Source of the DNA: Fibrobacter sp. UBA4223
GTDB lineage: Bacteria; Fibrobacterota; Fibrobacteria; Fibrobacterales; Fibrobacteraceae
DNA length: 64,000 nucleotides
Direction of reading: 5' to 3'
NCBI GenBank assembly: GCA_002382975.1
Contig: DFTB01000016.1
Coordinates: 73,999-137,998 of the forward strand
The position numbers were made by a program, and so were the translations under genes. The notes beneath the pieces were generated by a model, which saw only the letters and a program-made list of their open reading frames with translations, searched no databases and was not told the origin of the DNA. Below are positions 1-10,715 of this stretch, piece after piece (the stretch's first letter is position 1; each line of letters begins with the position of its first letter).

Positions 1-1122
1 GGCAGATTTGTCCATAGCGGCATGCCATAGATAAAGCACCCCAGCCGTCTTACAATTCTCGAAATTGTTGTCCAGGCACCAAGCGGCCCCCTTCAAGTTT
101 TCAGAGCCAAGCGCAGAACTGTCGGCATACCGCAAGTTCTGCCCCATCCACAATTGATCTCCTATTTGCACCTGGGTATAGACCTCTCCATCGCGGGCAT
201 CGGTAAAGGTTTCCAAATCTCCCTTAAAGGAATAGGCAATCGCACCGCTAGAATTAACAAAAGCACTGCTAGAAGACCCTTCTCCGTAGCCATAATACTG
301 GCGTTGTTCGTCGCATTGTTGCTGGAACATGGCGACAACATCGTCTATACCAGAAACGGCTATTTCGAGTTCAGTTTTATAAGAGACCTGGGTATCGCTA
401 CAGACCGCCTCCTTAGCAGAGCCGCTACCCTGTTGCATACTGCAAATGCCAGCAACAAGCATCTTATTGGACGAAGTAGCCGTACTATTGATCAGGACCT
501 TCCCTTTTTCAATAGTGGCGGCATGCTTGTAAGTAACGCCATTGGAGGTCAATTTCATCAAAGCAACGTCGCCCGACTTTGACACCTCACAAGAAAATTC
601 CGGTTCGCTGGAATCCGACGAAAAGATTGAATCATAATTCAGCGGATTGTCCCCCTTTGAACTACTAGACAGTGTGTGTTCTAGCGAATCTAGGGTATTT
701 TCCAAAGAGTCCAGATCTTTACGGGTCTTTATCTTGGTATCATCAGCCGATTCACAAGCATCTTTAAAAGTCTTCTTAAATTTTTCGAAGAAGCTCTCGG
801 ACATTTCCTCCCTACTTATAGCCACCACAGATTCCGCATCGCACAAAACTTCGCCGTAATCAGAGTCTCCCTTCAGTTCCTTGCAATTTTCATCAACCAC
901 ACGTGGGTTGTTGCTTTCGACGGTTTGAATCATTTTCCCGCCCCGAAGTTCAACTGTCGTCTTGGTGACCACCCCGTTGAAAGAGGATTCCATGACGAGC
1001 GGTTTTTCGGATTTTACCACACATCTCAGGGTATCGGGCGCGGCATTGTTCGAACTGTCGCCACAGGCTACAATTCCGAGAGTCAGAAACAGAGGTATAA
1101 AACATTTATAACTCAAGGGCAT
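1..1122 (-). CDS. FISUMP-domain lipoprotein, C-terminus cut by window edge
   Basis: The gene runs off the left edge; the first 374 codons are present. ATG at 1122 follows an AAGGAG ribosome site. Residues 1-20 are a lipoprotein signal ending in GIVAC, so the protein should be lipidated on Cys20 and exported to the envelope. Residues 21-300 are polar with scattered Cys and a Ser-rich stretch. From about residue 305 it reads DARDGEVYTQVQIGDQLW followed by GQNLRYA, the start of a FISUMP domain, which is characteristic of Fibrobacter surface proteins; its molecular role is unknown. Downstream of the start lies a 46-nt gap to the next minus-strand gene. Family assignment is firm, function is not known. 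Confidence 0.85.
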   Translation of the reverse strand, partial: MPLSYKCFIPLFLTLGIVACGDSSNNAAPDTLRCVVKSEKPLVMESSFNGVVTKTTVELRGGKMIQTVESNNPRVVDENCKELKGDSDYGEVLCDAESVVAISREEMSESFFEKFKKTFKDACESADDTKIKTRKDLDSLENTLDSLEHTLSSSSKGDNPLNYDSIFSSDSSEPEFSCEVSKSGDVALMKLTSNGVTYKHAATIEKGKVLINSTATSSNKMLVAGICSMQQGSGSAKEAVCSDTQVSYKTELEIAVSGIDDVVAMFQQQCDEQRQYYGYGEGSSSSAFVNSSGAIAYSFKGDLETFTDARDGEVYTQVQIGDQLWMGQNLRYADSSALGSENLKGAAWCLDNNFENCKTAGVLYLWHAAMDKSA

Positions 1123-1168
1123 CGATTCTCCTTTAATTCCACTCACTCCAAAGATAAATTATTCCAAA

Positions 1169-1762
1169 CTATTTCTTCTTGAATCTGAGATAAAGCCCCT
1201 CTACATACGAAAGGAAAGCCTTAAAAAGAGACAATCCCTCAAGACTGTCGGAAAAATATTCCACATCGATATTCTCGGGCGCAGAAGCCTCTGCATTTTC
1301 CATGTCGGTAGTTACCTGCACATAGTTGGAAGGATCCGCCACTACTAGCACCAGCAGAGTATAATCGTTTGTAACAGGGACTGTAAAATCCAACACAAAA
1401 TCCAGCACCAGTCGTCTATTTTCTACCGAAGCCTTGAAGGAGCGAATCTTTTCCACCTTCAGGAATTCAGAACCGCACTGGATATAGTTGAAATAATTCG
1501 CCTTGGAGGCCTCGCCGAAAACAACGGGTCTTAAAGCATCGCTTTCCTTGGCCGACAGTTTTCCATCTCCGTCCGCATCTACAGAGGCGACAGTCGCCAT
1601 GCTGTAGACTTCGTCGTAAACCCACCGGTTTTCAACACCAGAAAGGCCCTTTTCGTTAAACAGGACCTTTACTGTGGCATCTACAAACACGTGAGGATGG
1701 GCCATGGCCACAGAAGCGCATAGCCCGAGCAACAAAAGGATAATTTTAGAACGCAAGAACAA
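1169..1762 (-). CDS. DUF1007 family exported protein
   Basis: The sequence begins with a hydrophobic signal (IILLLLGLCASVAMA) followed directly by HPHVFVDA, the hallmark of DUF1007 proteins, which are often found beside metal (nickel/cobalt/zinc) transport genes. A DADGDGKLSAKESDA segment resembles an EF-hand-like calcium loop, also usual in the family. No ATG precedes the signal peptide; TTG at 1762 or 1756, overlapping the end of the upstream PEGA gene by about 17 nt, is the most economical start, although the frame stays open to a TTG at 1804. The overlap suggests translational coupling with the PEGA gene. The role is unknown; a periplasmic location is inferred. Confidence 0.72.
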   Translation of the reverse strand: MFLRSKIILLLLGLCASVAMAHPHVFVDATVKVLFNEKGLSGVENRWVYDEVYSMATVASVDADGDGKLSAKESDALRPVVFGEASKANYFNYIQCGSEFLKVEKIRSFKASVENRRLVLDFVLDFTVPVTNDYTLLVLVVADPSNYVQVTTDMENAEASAPENIDVEYFSDSLEGLSLFKAFLSYVEGLYLRFKKK

Positions 1763-3404
1763 AGCCTGCAACCAATAGGCCGACTCCCACAACCCCAAGT
1801 CCAATGCCTATACCGGCCTTGGTATCGCCTTTCTTGTTCAGGTCGTGGTTGTCCTTCACCATTTTCTGGGTATCGGGACTTTCAAAAGCCGACATTCCGT
1901 AAGCCTTCTTTTTGTCGGCAGCGTCACTCCAGTCCTTTTCGGCCAAGTACCACATGACACCGCCAGCGATAATGGGAACGATGGAGCTCCACAAGAGCCC
2001 GCGACCAATGCGACGCTTGCTGCGTTCATCGTTAAAGGCGTTCTGCTCTTCGATTAAGGCAAGGTCGTCCAGAATGGGTTCCATTTCCACGTTAATCAGG
2101 TTCGGCATGAACGCCTTGATTTCGGTGACAATGGTGGTATCTCGGTAGCCTACCTTTCTAAAGTAAAGGCTTGTCTTTGCCTGGGGGCGAATTCCGTCAA
2201 CCACCACGTCTGTCATGTAGTGGGGCATAATGTTCACCGTAGGCACCTCGTTGATGAACACTTCTACCGCTTCGGGGTCGGTGTTCAAGGTCAACCTGGT
2301 GGAGGGTCGTTCTACCGGAATCTCTATGCGGTTCAGGCTGTCGGAATTGATGCGGACCACGGCGGTGCCCCACCATTCCACGCCTTTCAGCACCTGCATC
2401 ACCGAAATGGTGTACTTGCCCGGAGCAATGCGCTTGATGGTATCCGGCGCCACCTGCTTGATAGGAATGCCGTTCACAAAAAGGGAACAAGCAGCCGGGA
2501 CCGACGTCACAAAGAGGTTTGCGCTTCCCGGCGGATAGAGTTCCATCTCCTCTTCGTCATCCACATATTCGGGAACCACGTAGTTCGAAAGACCAAGGTC
2601 GATCATCTCGTCGTCTTCCATGTTGTAGAGACGACGCAGGTCCAAACGGTAAATCTTGATGAAGGGGTTTGCGGAATCGGCGGCAATACTGTCCTGAATC
2701 TCTTGCTGGCGGATTTCCTCTTCGACACGGGCAATTTCTTCTAGTTTCATGCGAGTGTCTTCTTTCTGGAGGGCGGTCTCGAAGTCGTCGTCGGCACCGT
2801 CGTCAGCATCTTCTTGGGGCTGTTCCTGAGGTTGCTCTGCCGGAGTGGTGTCCGCCACGGCCACAGGAGCGGCCGGAGCCGGTGTCGCTACGGAATCGGC
2901 TTCATCGTCTTCTTCGTCTTCCTGGTGCTGGCCATTGCTTTCTTCCATAGCAGCAATAGTCGCCTCTTGCAACTTTTCCAAATTTTTCTGTTCGTCTGCG
3001 TTTGGACGCTTCAGATAGACAGTGTCACTTTCAATCTTTACAAAGATGGCCTCTTGTTCCACAGAATCGCCCATGATCCAGTAACGGACGGGGACTTCAC
3101 GACCAGCAGCAGGCTTGGCGACGGTATCAACAGGGGCTTTTGCGCTATCAAGCTTTGCAAAGGGGTCGACGGGTTTTTCGGCAGGTTTTGCAGCCGGAGC
3201 TGCCTCTGTAGCCACCGGAGCGGATTCTGTAGCTGCTGGAGTGGATTCTGCCACAGGGGCAGGTGCAGCAGGTTCCGAGACTTGCGCAGGAGCCTCAGCA
3301 GCAGGAGCGGACGATTCAGGGACATTATCCCAGTCGTCTTCGTCGGCCAAGGCGGGCAAAGCCGTCACAAAGGCCAAAAAGAGCACGCAAATACGATTCC
3401 ACAT
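1746..3404 (-). CDS. PEGA-domain exported protein with C-terminal membrane segments
   Basis: 552 residues. An N-terminal signal peptide (MWNRICVLFLAFVTALPALA) is followed by about 80 residues of Pro/Ala-rich linker and a second acidic, Gln-rich low-complexity stretch near residues 150-240. From about residue 295 there are two successive beta-rich modules that look like PEGA domains (LFVTSVPAACSLFVNG... and LTLNTDPEAVEVFINEVP), generally linked to surface or cell-wall-associated proteins. Near the C-terminus are two hydrophobic segments (GLLWSSIVPIIAGGVMWYL and a final GIGLGVVGVGLLVAGFVLAF) that could anchor it in the membrane. It overlaps the DUF1007 gene and is probably cotranscribed with it. 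Specific function is unknown. Confidence 0.75.
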   Translation of the reverse strand: MWNRICVLFLAFVTALPALADEDDWDNVPESSAPAAEAPAQVSEPAAPAPVAESTPAATESAPVATEAAPAAKPAEKPVDPFAKLDSAKAPVDTVAKPAAGREVPVRYWIMGDSVEQEAIFVKIESDTVYLKRPNADEQKNLEKLQEATIAAMEESNGQHQEDEEDDEADSVATPAPAAPVAVADTTPAEQPQEQPQEDADDGADDDFETALQKEDTRMKLEEIARVEEEIRQQEIQDSIAADSANPFIKIYRLDLRRLYNMEDDEMIDLGLSNYVVPEYVDDEEEMELYPPGSANLFVTSVPAACSLFVNGIPIKQVAPDTIKRIAPGKYTISVMQVLKGVEWWGTAVVRINSDSLNRIEIPVERPSTRLTLNTDPEAVEVFINEVPTVNIMPHYMTDVVVDGIRPQAKTSLYFRKVGYRDTTIVTEIKAFMPNLINVEMEPILDDLALIEEQNAFNDERSKRRIGRGLLWSSIVPIIAGGVMWYLAEKDWSDAADKKKAYGMSAFESPDTQKMVKDNHDLNKKGDTKAGIGIGLGVVGVGLLVAGFVLAF

Positions 3405-3421
3405 ACCTTAAAGATATATTA

Positions 3422-4198
3422 TTAAAGACCTGTTGGTCGGGGCGTTTTTTGGATTTTTGCACAATAAATAGGTCCAGACCCGTTTGTCCTGTCGGGCAAA
3501 ATGTGGACCCCGAACTCAGTGCGCTCCGCGCCTTCCGGAATATCCGAGATTTCAACAGCGCAAGCCTCGAGGCGTTTTTTCAGGATTCTTGAAACCACAC
3601 CGTCGTTTTCCAAGGGAGAAAGCGCACAGGTGCCGTAAACAAGAACTCCTCCCGGGCGTAACGCATCTATGGCCGAAGCCAAGAGGGAGCCCTGTTCCAC
3701 CGACAGCCTCTTGATCCGCTTTGCGGACCAGACTTCCAGGTGGGCAGGAGAGTTCAACACATGCCGGTCCGAAGAGCAAGGGGCGTCCAGCAGAATCCGG
3801 TCAAAAGATTCCTTCTTGTGAAGGCCGAATTTGACACCGTCGTAACCCGAAACACTGATAATGCTTCGCCAGTCCTTGGGCAAAGAGTTTTCCAAAACAT
3901 GCTTAAGGCGTTCCCGTCTGTCTGGCGAGCGATCGTTACACTGCAAGGAACCCTGTCCTTGAAGCATAGAGGCGATTATCAGGGATTTTCCGCCGGGGGC
4001 GGCACACATGTCCAGAACATCCATTCCAGGCTCCACCCCTAGGGCCTTTGCGGCAAAGACAGAGGCCTTGTCCAGGTAATACGGTTCGAGGCCTTCTCCG
4101 AACTGCAACGTCTCAAAACAGGACTCCCCCTTGAGGGAATCCAGCAGGGCCGGCCAGCGGTCGCCAAACAATTTCTCGTAGTAATCGAAAAATTCCAT
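3422..4198 (-). CDS. RsmB/NOP-family RNA (cytosine-5) methyltransferase
   Basis: 258 residues. The SAM-binding motif DMCAAPGGKS (about residue 63), the catalytic motif DAPCSSDRHVL and the second cysteine motif GTCALSPLEND identify a NOL1/NOP2/Sun-type m5C methyltransferase; the DAPCSSDRHVL form is close to the NSUN4 branch. It lacks the N-terminal NusB-like domain and the C-terminal extension of E. coli RsmB/RsmF, so it is a catalytic core only, presumably acting on rRNA. It lies 17 nt from the start of the PEGA gene and 26 nt from the ybaK stop, all on the same strand, so it may be part of one transcription unit. The exact target cytosine cannot be told from sequence. Confidence 0.88.
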   Translation of the reverse strand: MEFFDYYEKLFGDRWPALLDSLKGESCFETLQFGEGLEPYYLDKASVFAAKALGVEPGMDVLDMCAAPGGKSLIIASMLQGQGSLQCNDRSPDRRERLKHVLENSLPKDWRSIISVSGYDGVKFGLHKKESFDRILLDAPCSSDRHVLNSPAHLEVWSAKRIKRLSVEQGSLLASAIDALRPGGVLVYGTCALSPLENDGVVSRILKKRLEACAVEISDIPEGAERTEFGVHILPDRTNGSGPIYCAKIQKTPRPTGL

Positions 4199-4224
4199 GA
4201 AACCAACCCTTAGCTACCAAAGAC

Positions 4225-4725
4225 TCAGTCCTCGGGCGCAGTGGGAGGCACGCGAGCAATCACCCCCACTGTTCCGCGGGTTGCCTTGACCAAATCTGCC
4301 GGGGCAATCTTCAACTGCAAGCCTCGTTCACCGGCACTCACATAGATGAATGGGAACTGCAGGGCGGTTTCGTGAATGAAAATGGGAAAATTCTTCTTGA
4401 GGCCGAGAGGGCTGCAACCGCCCCGGATGTAGCCTGTCAGCGGGGTCAAGTCCTTCAAGGGAACGGTATCGATTTTCTTGTTGCCGCTGACCTTGGCGGC
4501 CCCCTTCAAGTCCACTTCCAAATTACCGGGAACGACGCATATCAGATAGCCAATTTTGTCGCCATGGACTAGGATTGTCTTGAAAACCTGGTTGATGTCT
4601 TCGCCCAGGCTGTCCGCCACGTGTTGGGCGCCCAAGTCGTTTTCGTCCACCTTATAAGGGATCAGCTCGTACTGGATCTTTAGACGGTCCAAGATTCGGG
4701 CAGCGTTTGTCTTCTTGATATCCAT
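4225..4725 (-). CDS. ybaK: Cys-tRNA(Pro) deacylase, YbaK/EbsC family
   Basis: 166 residues from ATG 4725, which has a GAGGA ribosome site; the longer open frame upstream only reads through the thiC leader on the other strand and is ignored. The protein matches the YbaK family throughout: NAARILDRLKIQYELIPY at the start, VFKTILVHGD, KVSGNKKI and the GYIRGGCSPLG loop typical of the editing pocket. YbaK hydrolyses Cys mischarged onto tRNA-Pro, acting in trans after prolyl-tRNA synthetase. It is divergent from thiC, with the TPP riboswitch between them. Confidence 0.92.
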   Translation of the reverse strand: MDIKKTNAARILDRLKIQYELIPYKVDENDLGAQHVADSLGEDINQVFKTILVHGDKIGYLICVVPGNLEVDLKGAAKVSGNKKIDTVPLKDLTPLTGYIRGGCSPLGLKKNFPIFIHETALQFPFIYVSAGERGLQLKIAPADLVKATRGTVGVIARVPPTAPED

Positions 4726-4767
4726 AAATGTCCTCGGAGGGAAAGATAAAATTTTATATTGTGGAAA

Positions 4768-6460
<1,693 letters not shown>

Positions 6461-6489
6461 GGACGCACATGCGCCGAGTCGAAGCGCTC

Positions 6490-6924
6490 CTACTCTAGCA
6501 TAATCGTGAAGGGTCCGTCGTTTACGAGGCTCACCTGCATATCGGCGCCGAAGCGTCCCGTTTCAACAACGGGGATTTCTTTTTTGCACTGGGCGATGAT
6601 GTATTCGTAGAGCTCGTTTGCGAGTGTGGGGTTGCCGGCGCCGTTGAATGTGGGACGGTTGCCCTTGTTGCAGTTCGCGTACAGCGTGAACTGCGAGACC
6701 AGCAGGAGCTCGCCGCCTACGTCCTTGATAGAAAGATTCGTCTTGCCGTTTTCGTCGGCGAAGATGCGGAGCGCTAGCATCTTGCGGATAAGCCTGTCGG
6801 CTATTTCCTTGGTATCGTCTTCACCTACGCCGATGAGAATCATGTAGCCTTTGCCGATTTTCCCGACAGTTTCGCCTGCAATATCCACCTGGGCGTTCAA
6901 CACTCGCTGAATCAAGAATTTCAT
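6490..6924 (-). CDS. dtd: D-aminoacyl-tRNA deacylase
   Basis: 144 residues, full length for DTD. It removes D-amino acids from mischarged tRNAs in the cytosol. Typical features are the [13 protein letters not shown] start, the SQFTLYA motif near residue 78 and the C-terminal NDGPFT motif, equivalent to the cross-subunit Gly-cisPro motif that gives chirality selection. The gene starts one nucleotide after the stop of tcdA and faces thiC tail to tail, with 29 nt between the stops. Confidence 0.95.
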   Translation of the reverse strand: MKFLIQRVLNAQVDIAGETVGKIGKGYMILIGVGEDDTKEIADRLIRKMLALRIFADENGKTNLSIKDVGGELLLVSQFTLYANCNKGNRPTFNGAGNPTLANELYEYIIAQCKKEIPVVETGRFGADMQVSLVNDGPFTIMLE

Positions 6925-6925
6925 A

Positions 6926-7759
6926 TTACTCCGCGCTGGCTAACGCCTTCTTGTAGATGTCCTGCATCACGAGGCCCGCAATCATGAATCCGAAAATGGC
7001 AGTGGAGTGCGCCATGGTGCCGTTGATTTGCGCCTTACTGCTGCACCATTCGTGATCGACCAGGTTTGCATTCTGGAGTTCGGCTTCGCTCCTTTCGTGA
7101 CGCACCTTGGGGCACATGCAGGCGTCGGTGCCACAAGAGGAATTCTTGCCGCGGTTTTTCAGGAGTTCGTCGCTGTAGACGCACAGCACTTTTTTCTTGA
7201 GCGCCATTTTCTTTTTCTTGAACTTGTCGCGGAGCGCGCGGGCGAGCGGGCAACCGGCGACTTTCCTGAATTCGGCGACCTTGATTCGCGTGGGGTCCAT
7301 CTTGAGGGCTGCCCCCATTGAAGAAAATACTGTGGCCTTTGTGCGCGTGGCGTGCCACAACAGCTGCATCTTGTTTTCGAGGCTGTCGATGGCATCGATG
7401 ATGTAGTCGAATGTGTCCAGTTGGAATTTGTCCGTATTCGCTTCTTCGTAGATATCTTGCAGTGCGATAATGTTGGCGTGGGGGTTGATTTCGAGCAGGC
7501 GATTTTTCAACACGTCCACCTTGACTTGCCCCACGGTTTTCGTAGTGGCCATCAGTTGACGGTTCACGTTGGTAACGCACACGCGGTCAGAATCGACGAG
7601 TACGAGTTCCTTGATGCCGGAACGCACCAGGCTTTCTGCGCACCAGCTGCCGACTCCGCCGAGACCGAAGATGATGACGCGCTTCTGGTAGATGTCGCCC
7701 ATCACGTCGTCCCCGAGCAGGAGCGATGTGCGGTTGAAGATGCCTTTCTCGATTCCCAT
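6926..7759 (-). CDS. tcdA: tRNA threonylcarbamoyladenosine dehydratase (TcdA/CsdL), ThiF family
   Basis: 277 residues from ATG 7759 ([16 protein letters not shown]); a TTG at 7795 would overlap sufS and adds no homologous sequence. The E1-like nucleotide-binding motif [15 protein letters not shown], the [15 protein letters not shown] segment and the later YSDELL region are characteristic of TcdA, which cyclises t6A37 of tRNAs to ct6A using ATP. In E. coli the same gene (csdL) lies with the cysteine desulfurase csdA; here it directly follows sufS, a comparable pairing. Cytosolic. Confidence 0.92.
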   Translation of the reverse strand: MGIEKGIFNRTSLLLGDDVMGDIYQKRVIIFGLGGVGSWCAESLVRSGIKELVLVDSDRVCVTNVNRQLMATTKTVGQVKVDVLKNRLLEINPHANIIALQDIYEEANTDKFQLDTFDYIIDAIDSLENKMQLLWHATRTKATVFSSMGAALKMDPTRIKVAEFRKVAGCPLARALRDKFKKKKMALKKKVLCVYSDELLKNRGKNSSCGTDACMCPKVRHERSEAELQNANLVDHEWCSSKAQINGTMAHSTAIFGFMIAGLVMQDIYKKALASAE

Positions 7760-7787
7760 AATAAGCTTTGCGCGGTCTCGCGGTGAA

Positions 7788-9014
7788 CTATGCAAACAGG
7801 CGAATAACGCGCTTGATGCCTGCGATAAAGCGGTCGATGTCGCGCTTCAGGGTGTACGCGCCGAAACTGAGCCGAAGCGTGGCGTCGACGCCGAAGCGGT
7901 CCATCACGGGTTGGGCGCAGTGGTGCCCGCTACGCACCGCAACGTTTTCTTCGTCGAGAATCATGGCGGCGTCGCTGACGGCGATGCCGTCCAGCGTGAT
8001 GCTGATGAGGGCGCCGCGTTCCTTCGGGTTCCCGAAAATCTTCACCTGCGGAATCTGCGTGAGCTGTTCCAAGGCGTACTGCGTAATTTCTTCTTCGTGC
8101 TTGCGGATGTTTTCGATGCCAACCGCGTTAATCCATTCGATAGCCTTGCCGAGGCCGATGACTTCGGCGATCATGGGCGTGCCTGCCTCAAAGCGGGCGG
8201 GAACATCGGCGTAAGTCGTCTTTTCGAAAGTCACGTTCTTGATCATTTCGCCACCGCCGTGCCAGGGGGGCATGCTGTCGAGAACTTCGTACTTGCCGTA
8301 GAGTACGCCTACGCCTGTGGGGCCGTACATTTTGTGTCCGCTGAAGGCGAGAAAATCGCAGTCCAGTTTTTGCACGTCAATCTTGATGTGGCTGGAACTC
8401 TGGGCGGCGTCAATCAGAATCTTTGCCTGCGGGGCGAGACCCCGCACGGTCTTGATGATTTCTGCAATCGGGTTCACGGTGCCAACGGAATTGCTCACGT
8501 GGGCGACGGCCACCATCTTGGTGCGTGGAGTGAGTAATCCGGGTAGTGCCGCCAAATCCAAATCGCCGTTATCCAAAACGGGAATCACCTTGATCTTGGC
8601 ACCCTTCATTTCGGCAACCAGCTGCCAGCTTACGATGTTTGCATGGTGCTCCAGGCCGCTAATCAAAATTTCGTCGCCCGCTTCGAAGAACTTGCGACCG
8701 TAACTCCACGCCACCAGATTGATGCTTTCGGTGGTGCCGCGGGTGAACACGATTTCGTCTTCGGTTTTCGCGTTAATAAATTTTGCGACATTCTTGCGGG
8801 TGGCTTCGAATGCTTCGGTGGTGCGGGCGCTCAGACGGTACACGCCGCGCTTCACGGAACTGTAGTGCTCGCGGTAAAAGTCGTCCATCGCGTCAATGAC
8901 GCACGCGGGCTTTTGCGTGGTGGCCGTGCTATCCAAAAAGGCAAGGGGCTTTGCATCCTTATCGCCTGCGACAAGCATCGGGAATTCGCTACGGATTTTT
9001 TCTGCATCAATCAT
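7788..9014 (-). CDS. sufS: Cysteine desulfurase, SufS/CsdA type
   Basis: 408 residues, type II cysteine desulfurase. PLP lysine K228 lies in FSGHKMYGPTG; the persulfide cysteine C366 lies in VRSGHHCAQPV, the short-loop form of SufS/CsdA rather than the IscS loop. LDSTATTQKP and TRGTTESINLVA are further family motifs. It supplies sulfur for Fe-S clusters or tRNA modification and normally needs a SufE partner; a SufE gene is present separately at 36290. The next gene, tcdA, begins 28 nt downstream, suggesting a csdA-csdL-like unit. No sufBCD is seen nearby. Confidence 0.94.
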   Translation of the reverse strand: MIDAEKIRSEFPMLVAGDKDAKPLAFLDSTATTQKPACVIDAMDDFYREHYSSVKRGVYRLSARTTEAFEATRKNVAKFINAKTEDEIVFTRGTTESINLVAWSYGRKFFEAGDEILISGLEHHANIVSWQLVAEMKGAKIKVIPVLDNGDLDLAALPGLLTPRTKMVAVAHVSNSVGTVNPIAEIIKTVRGLAPQAKILIDAAQSSSHIKIDVQKLDCDFLAFSGHKMYGPTGVGVLYGKYEVLDSMPPWHGGGEMIKNVTFEKTTYADVPARFEAGTPMIAEVIGLGKAIEWINAVGIENIRKHEEEITQYALEQLTQIPQVKIFGNPKERGALISITLDGIAVSDAAMILDEENVAVRSGHHCAQPVMDRFGVDATLRLSFGAYTLKRDIDRFIAGIKRVIRLFA

Positions 9015-9042
9015 GGGCCCAAATATAGAAAATAGGGTGGGT

Positions 9043-9083
9043 TCAGTTGATAGTTATTAGTTAGTAGTTACTAGTTACTAGCA
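9043..9083. repeat. Low-complexity TAGTTAGTAGTTACTAG tract
   Basis: Degenerate 6-8 nt units (TTGATAGTTATTAGTTAG, TAGTTACTAGTTACTAG) fill the space between the sufS start and the FISUMP gene. It resembles the other dispersed intergenic tracts in this window in being built of slightly varied short words. Confidence 0.6.
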
Positions 9084-9134
9084 TCATCAGGGTGGAACTT
9101 TTATATATTTACACCGCAAAAAAAGAGGGTTACA

Positions 9135-10520
9135 ATGAAAATTCTTAGAGGCTTGTTAAGTGTAGGAGTTCTTGCCCTGGGCGTTACAACTGCTTTTGCC
9201 CAAGAGGCATTTCGCGAAGCGATAGACAACCAGGATATCGCCACCGCTAAAAAAATGGTGAAGAACAACGAAATAGAAGAAATCTATTGCGGCAAGTTGA
9301 ATGCCAACGACGCCGTAGCCATCTTCGAGAAAATTTTCAAGTCCATGCCCGACGAATCCTTTGCCCAGTGCCCGTCGCAGTTTGCCTACGGCTACGGAGC
9401 AAAAGTCTGCGCCAACGCCAAGACGATGAATGCCTGTAGCGAAGTGGTAAGCTACCTGCTCATGGAAGGAACAGCGGGCAACGCTAACGCCCTGGAGGCT
9501 TTAGACAAGGTGGTCAAGGCAGCCCTCAAAACCAAGGCTTTTGCCAAGCCCGTCAAGGAACAGGTGGACACCACCACATGGGTGGCCTGCCCCAAGAAAG
9601 GCAAGGACAAGGAATTCTGCAAGTTGCAGTGCGAAACCCAGGCCGATTCCCTGAACGACGAAGCCCGCAAGCAGACCTGCGCCACGAAGCCCGAACATTT
9701 CATCGAAACCACCATTACCGTCACCAAGCCCTCTCCCCTCTACGAAAAAATCCGCACGGGACTTACGGAAGGCTACTGGAAATCCCCCATGACCGTGGCG
9801 GAAAATTTTTCCAAATTGATTCAGGCAAACGCAAAGGCCCTTTCTATTGCAGACTCGACTATCCCGAACATCGCCTACGTAAATCGCTGGGCCGACAAGC
9901 ACAAGGCCGATTCTACGGAACTGCCCGGTGGCGAACTGTTCCGGTTCTGCACCGCCTGGCAACCGGCGGTAGATTCCATCTTGGCTTCGAAAGAATTTGA
10001 AACCCGCTGCCCCGTATTCGAGTACTTTACAGACAACCGCGACGGACAGACCTACAAGGTCAAGGAAATCAACGGCACAAAGTGGTTCGTGCAGAACCTG
10101 AACTTTGCCATGGAAGAAGGCTCCATGTGCTACGACCGCGAAGACGACAACTGCAAGGTCTATGGACGCCTCTACACCCAAGAGGCCGCCCAAAAGGCCT
10201 GCCCCGAAGGAACCAGACTTTCTACGGACGAAGACTGGAAAATGCTGGAGATTTATGCCGGTGGTGCCAACACCGCCGCAGAACGTCTCCGCAGTAACGG
10301 AAGCGACAACTATGCCTTTACCGCCCTGTTCGGAGGCTACGCCAACAAGAACAACATCTCGGTCATCGTCGGCGAAGGCGCCTATTTCTGGACAAACCAG
10401 GACGGTGGCGACGGCCGAGGCGTAGCACGCTCCATGTTCAGCACAGACAAGGAAGTGTCCTCTATCTCCGTAGACAAGAAATTCTCCCTGTCGGTCCGCT
10501 GCGTGGTGAATAATGAGTAA
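9135..10520 (+). CDS. Exported FISUMP-domain protein
   Basis: 461 residues with a clear signal peptide (MKILRGLLSVGVLALGVTTAFA, then QEAF). Residues 25-290 are a Cys-containing, mostly helical-looking region of unknown type. From about residue 300 it has the FISUMP domain: NRDGQTYKVKEINGTKWFVQNLNF, a paired-Cys loop, ACPEGTRLSTDEDWKMLE and a C-terminal FSLSVRCV strand. The last residues (NNE) are encoded by the beginning of a TGAGTTGTGAG repeat tract, so the stop codon may have been set by that repeat. No lipobox is seen, so periplasmic or surface location is inferred. Function unknown. Confidence 0.85.
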   Translation: MKILRGLLSVGVLALGVTTAFAQEAFREAIDNQDIATAKKMVKNNEIEEIYCGKLNANDAVAIFEKIFKSMPDESFAQCPSQFAYGYGAKVCANAKTMNACSEVVSYLLMEGTAGNANALEALDKVVKAALKTKAFAKPVKEQVDTTTWVACPKKGKDKEFCKLQCETQADSLNDEARKQTCATKPEHFIETTITVTKPSPLYEKIRTGLTEGYWKSPMTVAENFSKLIQANAKALSIADSTIPNIAYVNRWADKHKADSTELPGGELFRFCTAWQPAVDSILASKEFETRCPVFEYFTDNRDGQTYKVKEINGTKWFVQNLNFAMEEGSMCYDREDDNCKVYGRLYTQEAAQKACPEGTRLSTDEDWKMLEIYAGGANTAAERLRSNGSDNYAFTALFGGYANKNNISVIVGEGAYFWTNQDGGDGRGVARSMFSTDKEVSSISVDKKFSLSVRCVVNNE

Positions 10521-10566
10521 TGAGTTGTGAGTTGTGAGTTTTGAGTAGTGAGTTTTGAGTAGTGAG
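10513..10566. repeat. TGAGTTGTGAGTT-type repeat tract
   Basis: Short units of the kind TGAGTTGTGAGTT and TTGAGTAGTGAG repeat about six times with small changes, starting inside the last codons of the FISUMP gene. Confidence 0.75.
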
Positions 10567-10645
10567 TTCTTATAATCGCGCCTTCGGCGCCTGATTGACA
10601 ACCAATTTCACATTCCATACTTCACGTAAAACTTCTTGTTTCTAT

Positions 10646-10708
10646 CAGCCCTAACACCTACAACCTACTACCTAACCCCTATCACCTAACCCCTAGATCC
10701 TAACCCCT
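10646..10708. repeat. CCTAACCCCTA-type repeat tract abutting the epmA start
   Basis: Units such as ACACCTACAACCTACTACC and TAACCCCTATCACC run up to 8 nt before the epmA ATG. There is no Shine-Dalgarno sequence; the C-rich tract takes its place. The same kind of sequence lies at 11698-11729, 24606-24638 and 52055-52094. Confidence 0.75.
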
Positions 10709-10715
10709 TCCCACC

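Noticed and set aside
10646..10708. Telomere-like CCCTAA repeats
   Set aside because: Units are irregular and internal to the chromosome, in many short intergenic tracts; no chromosome end.
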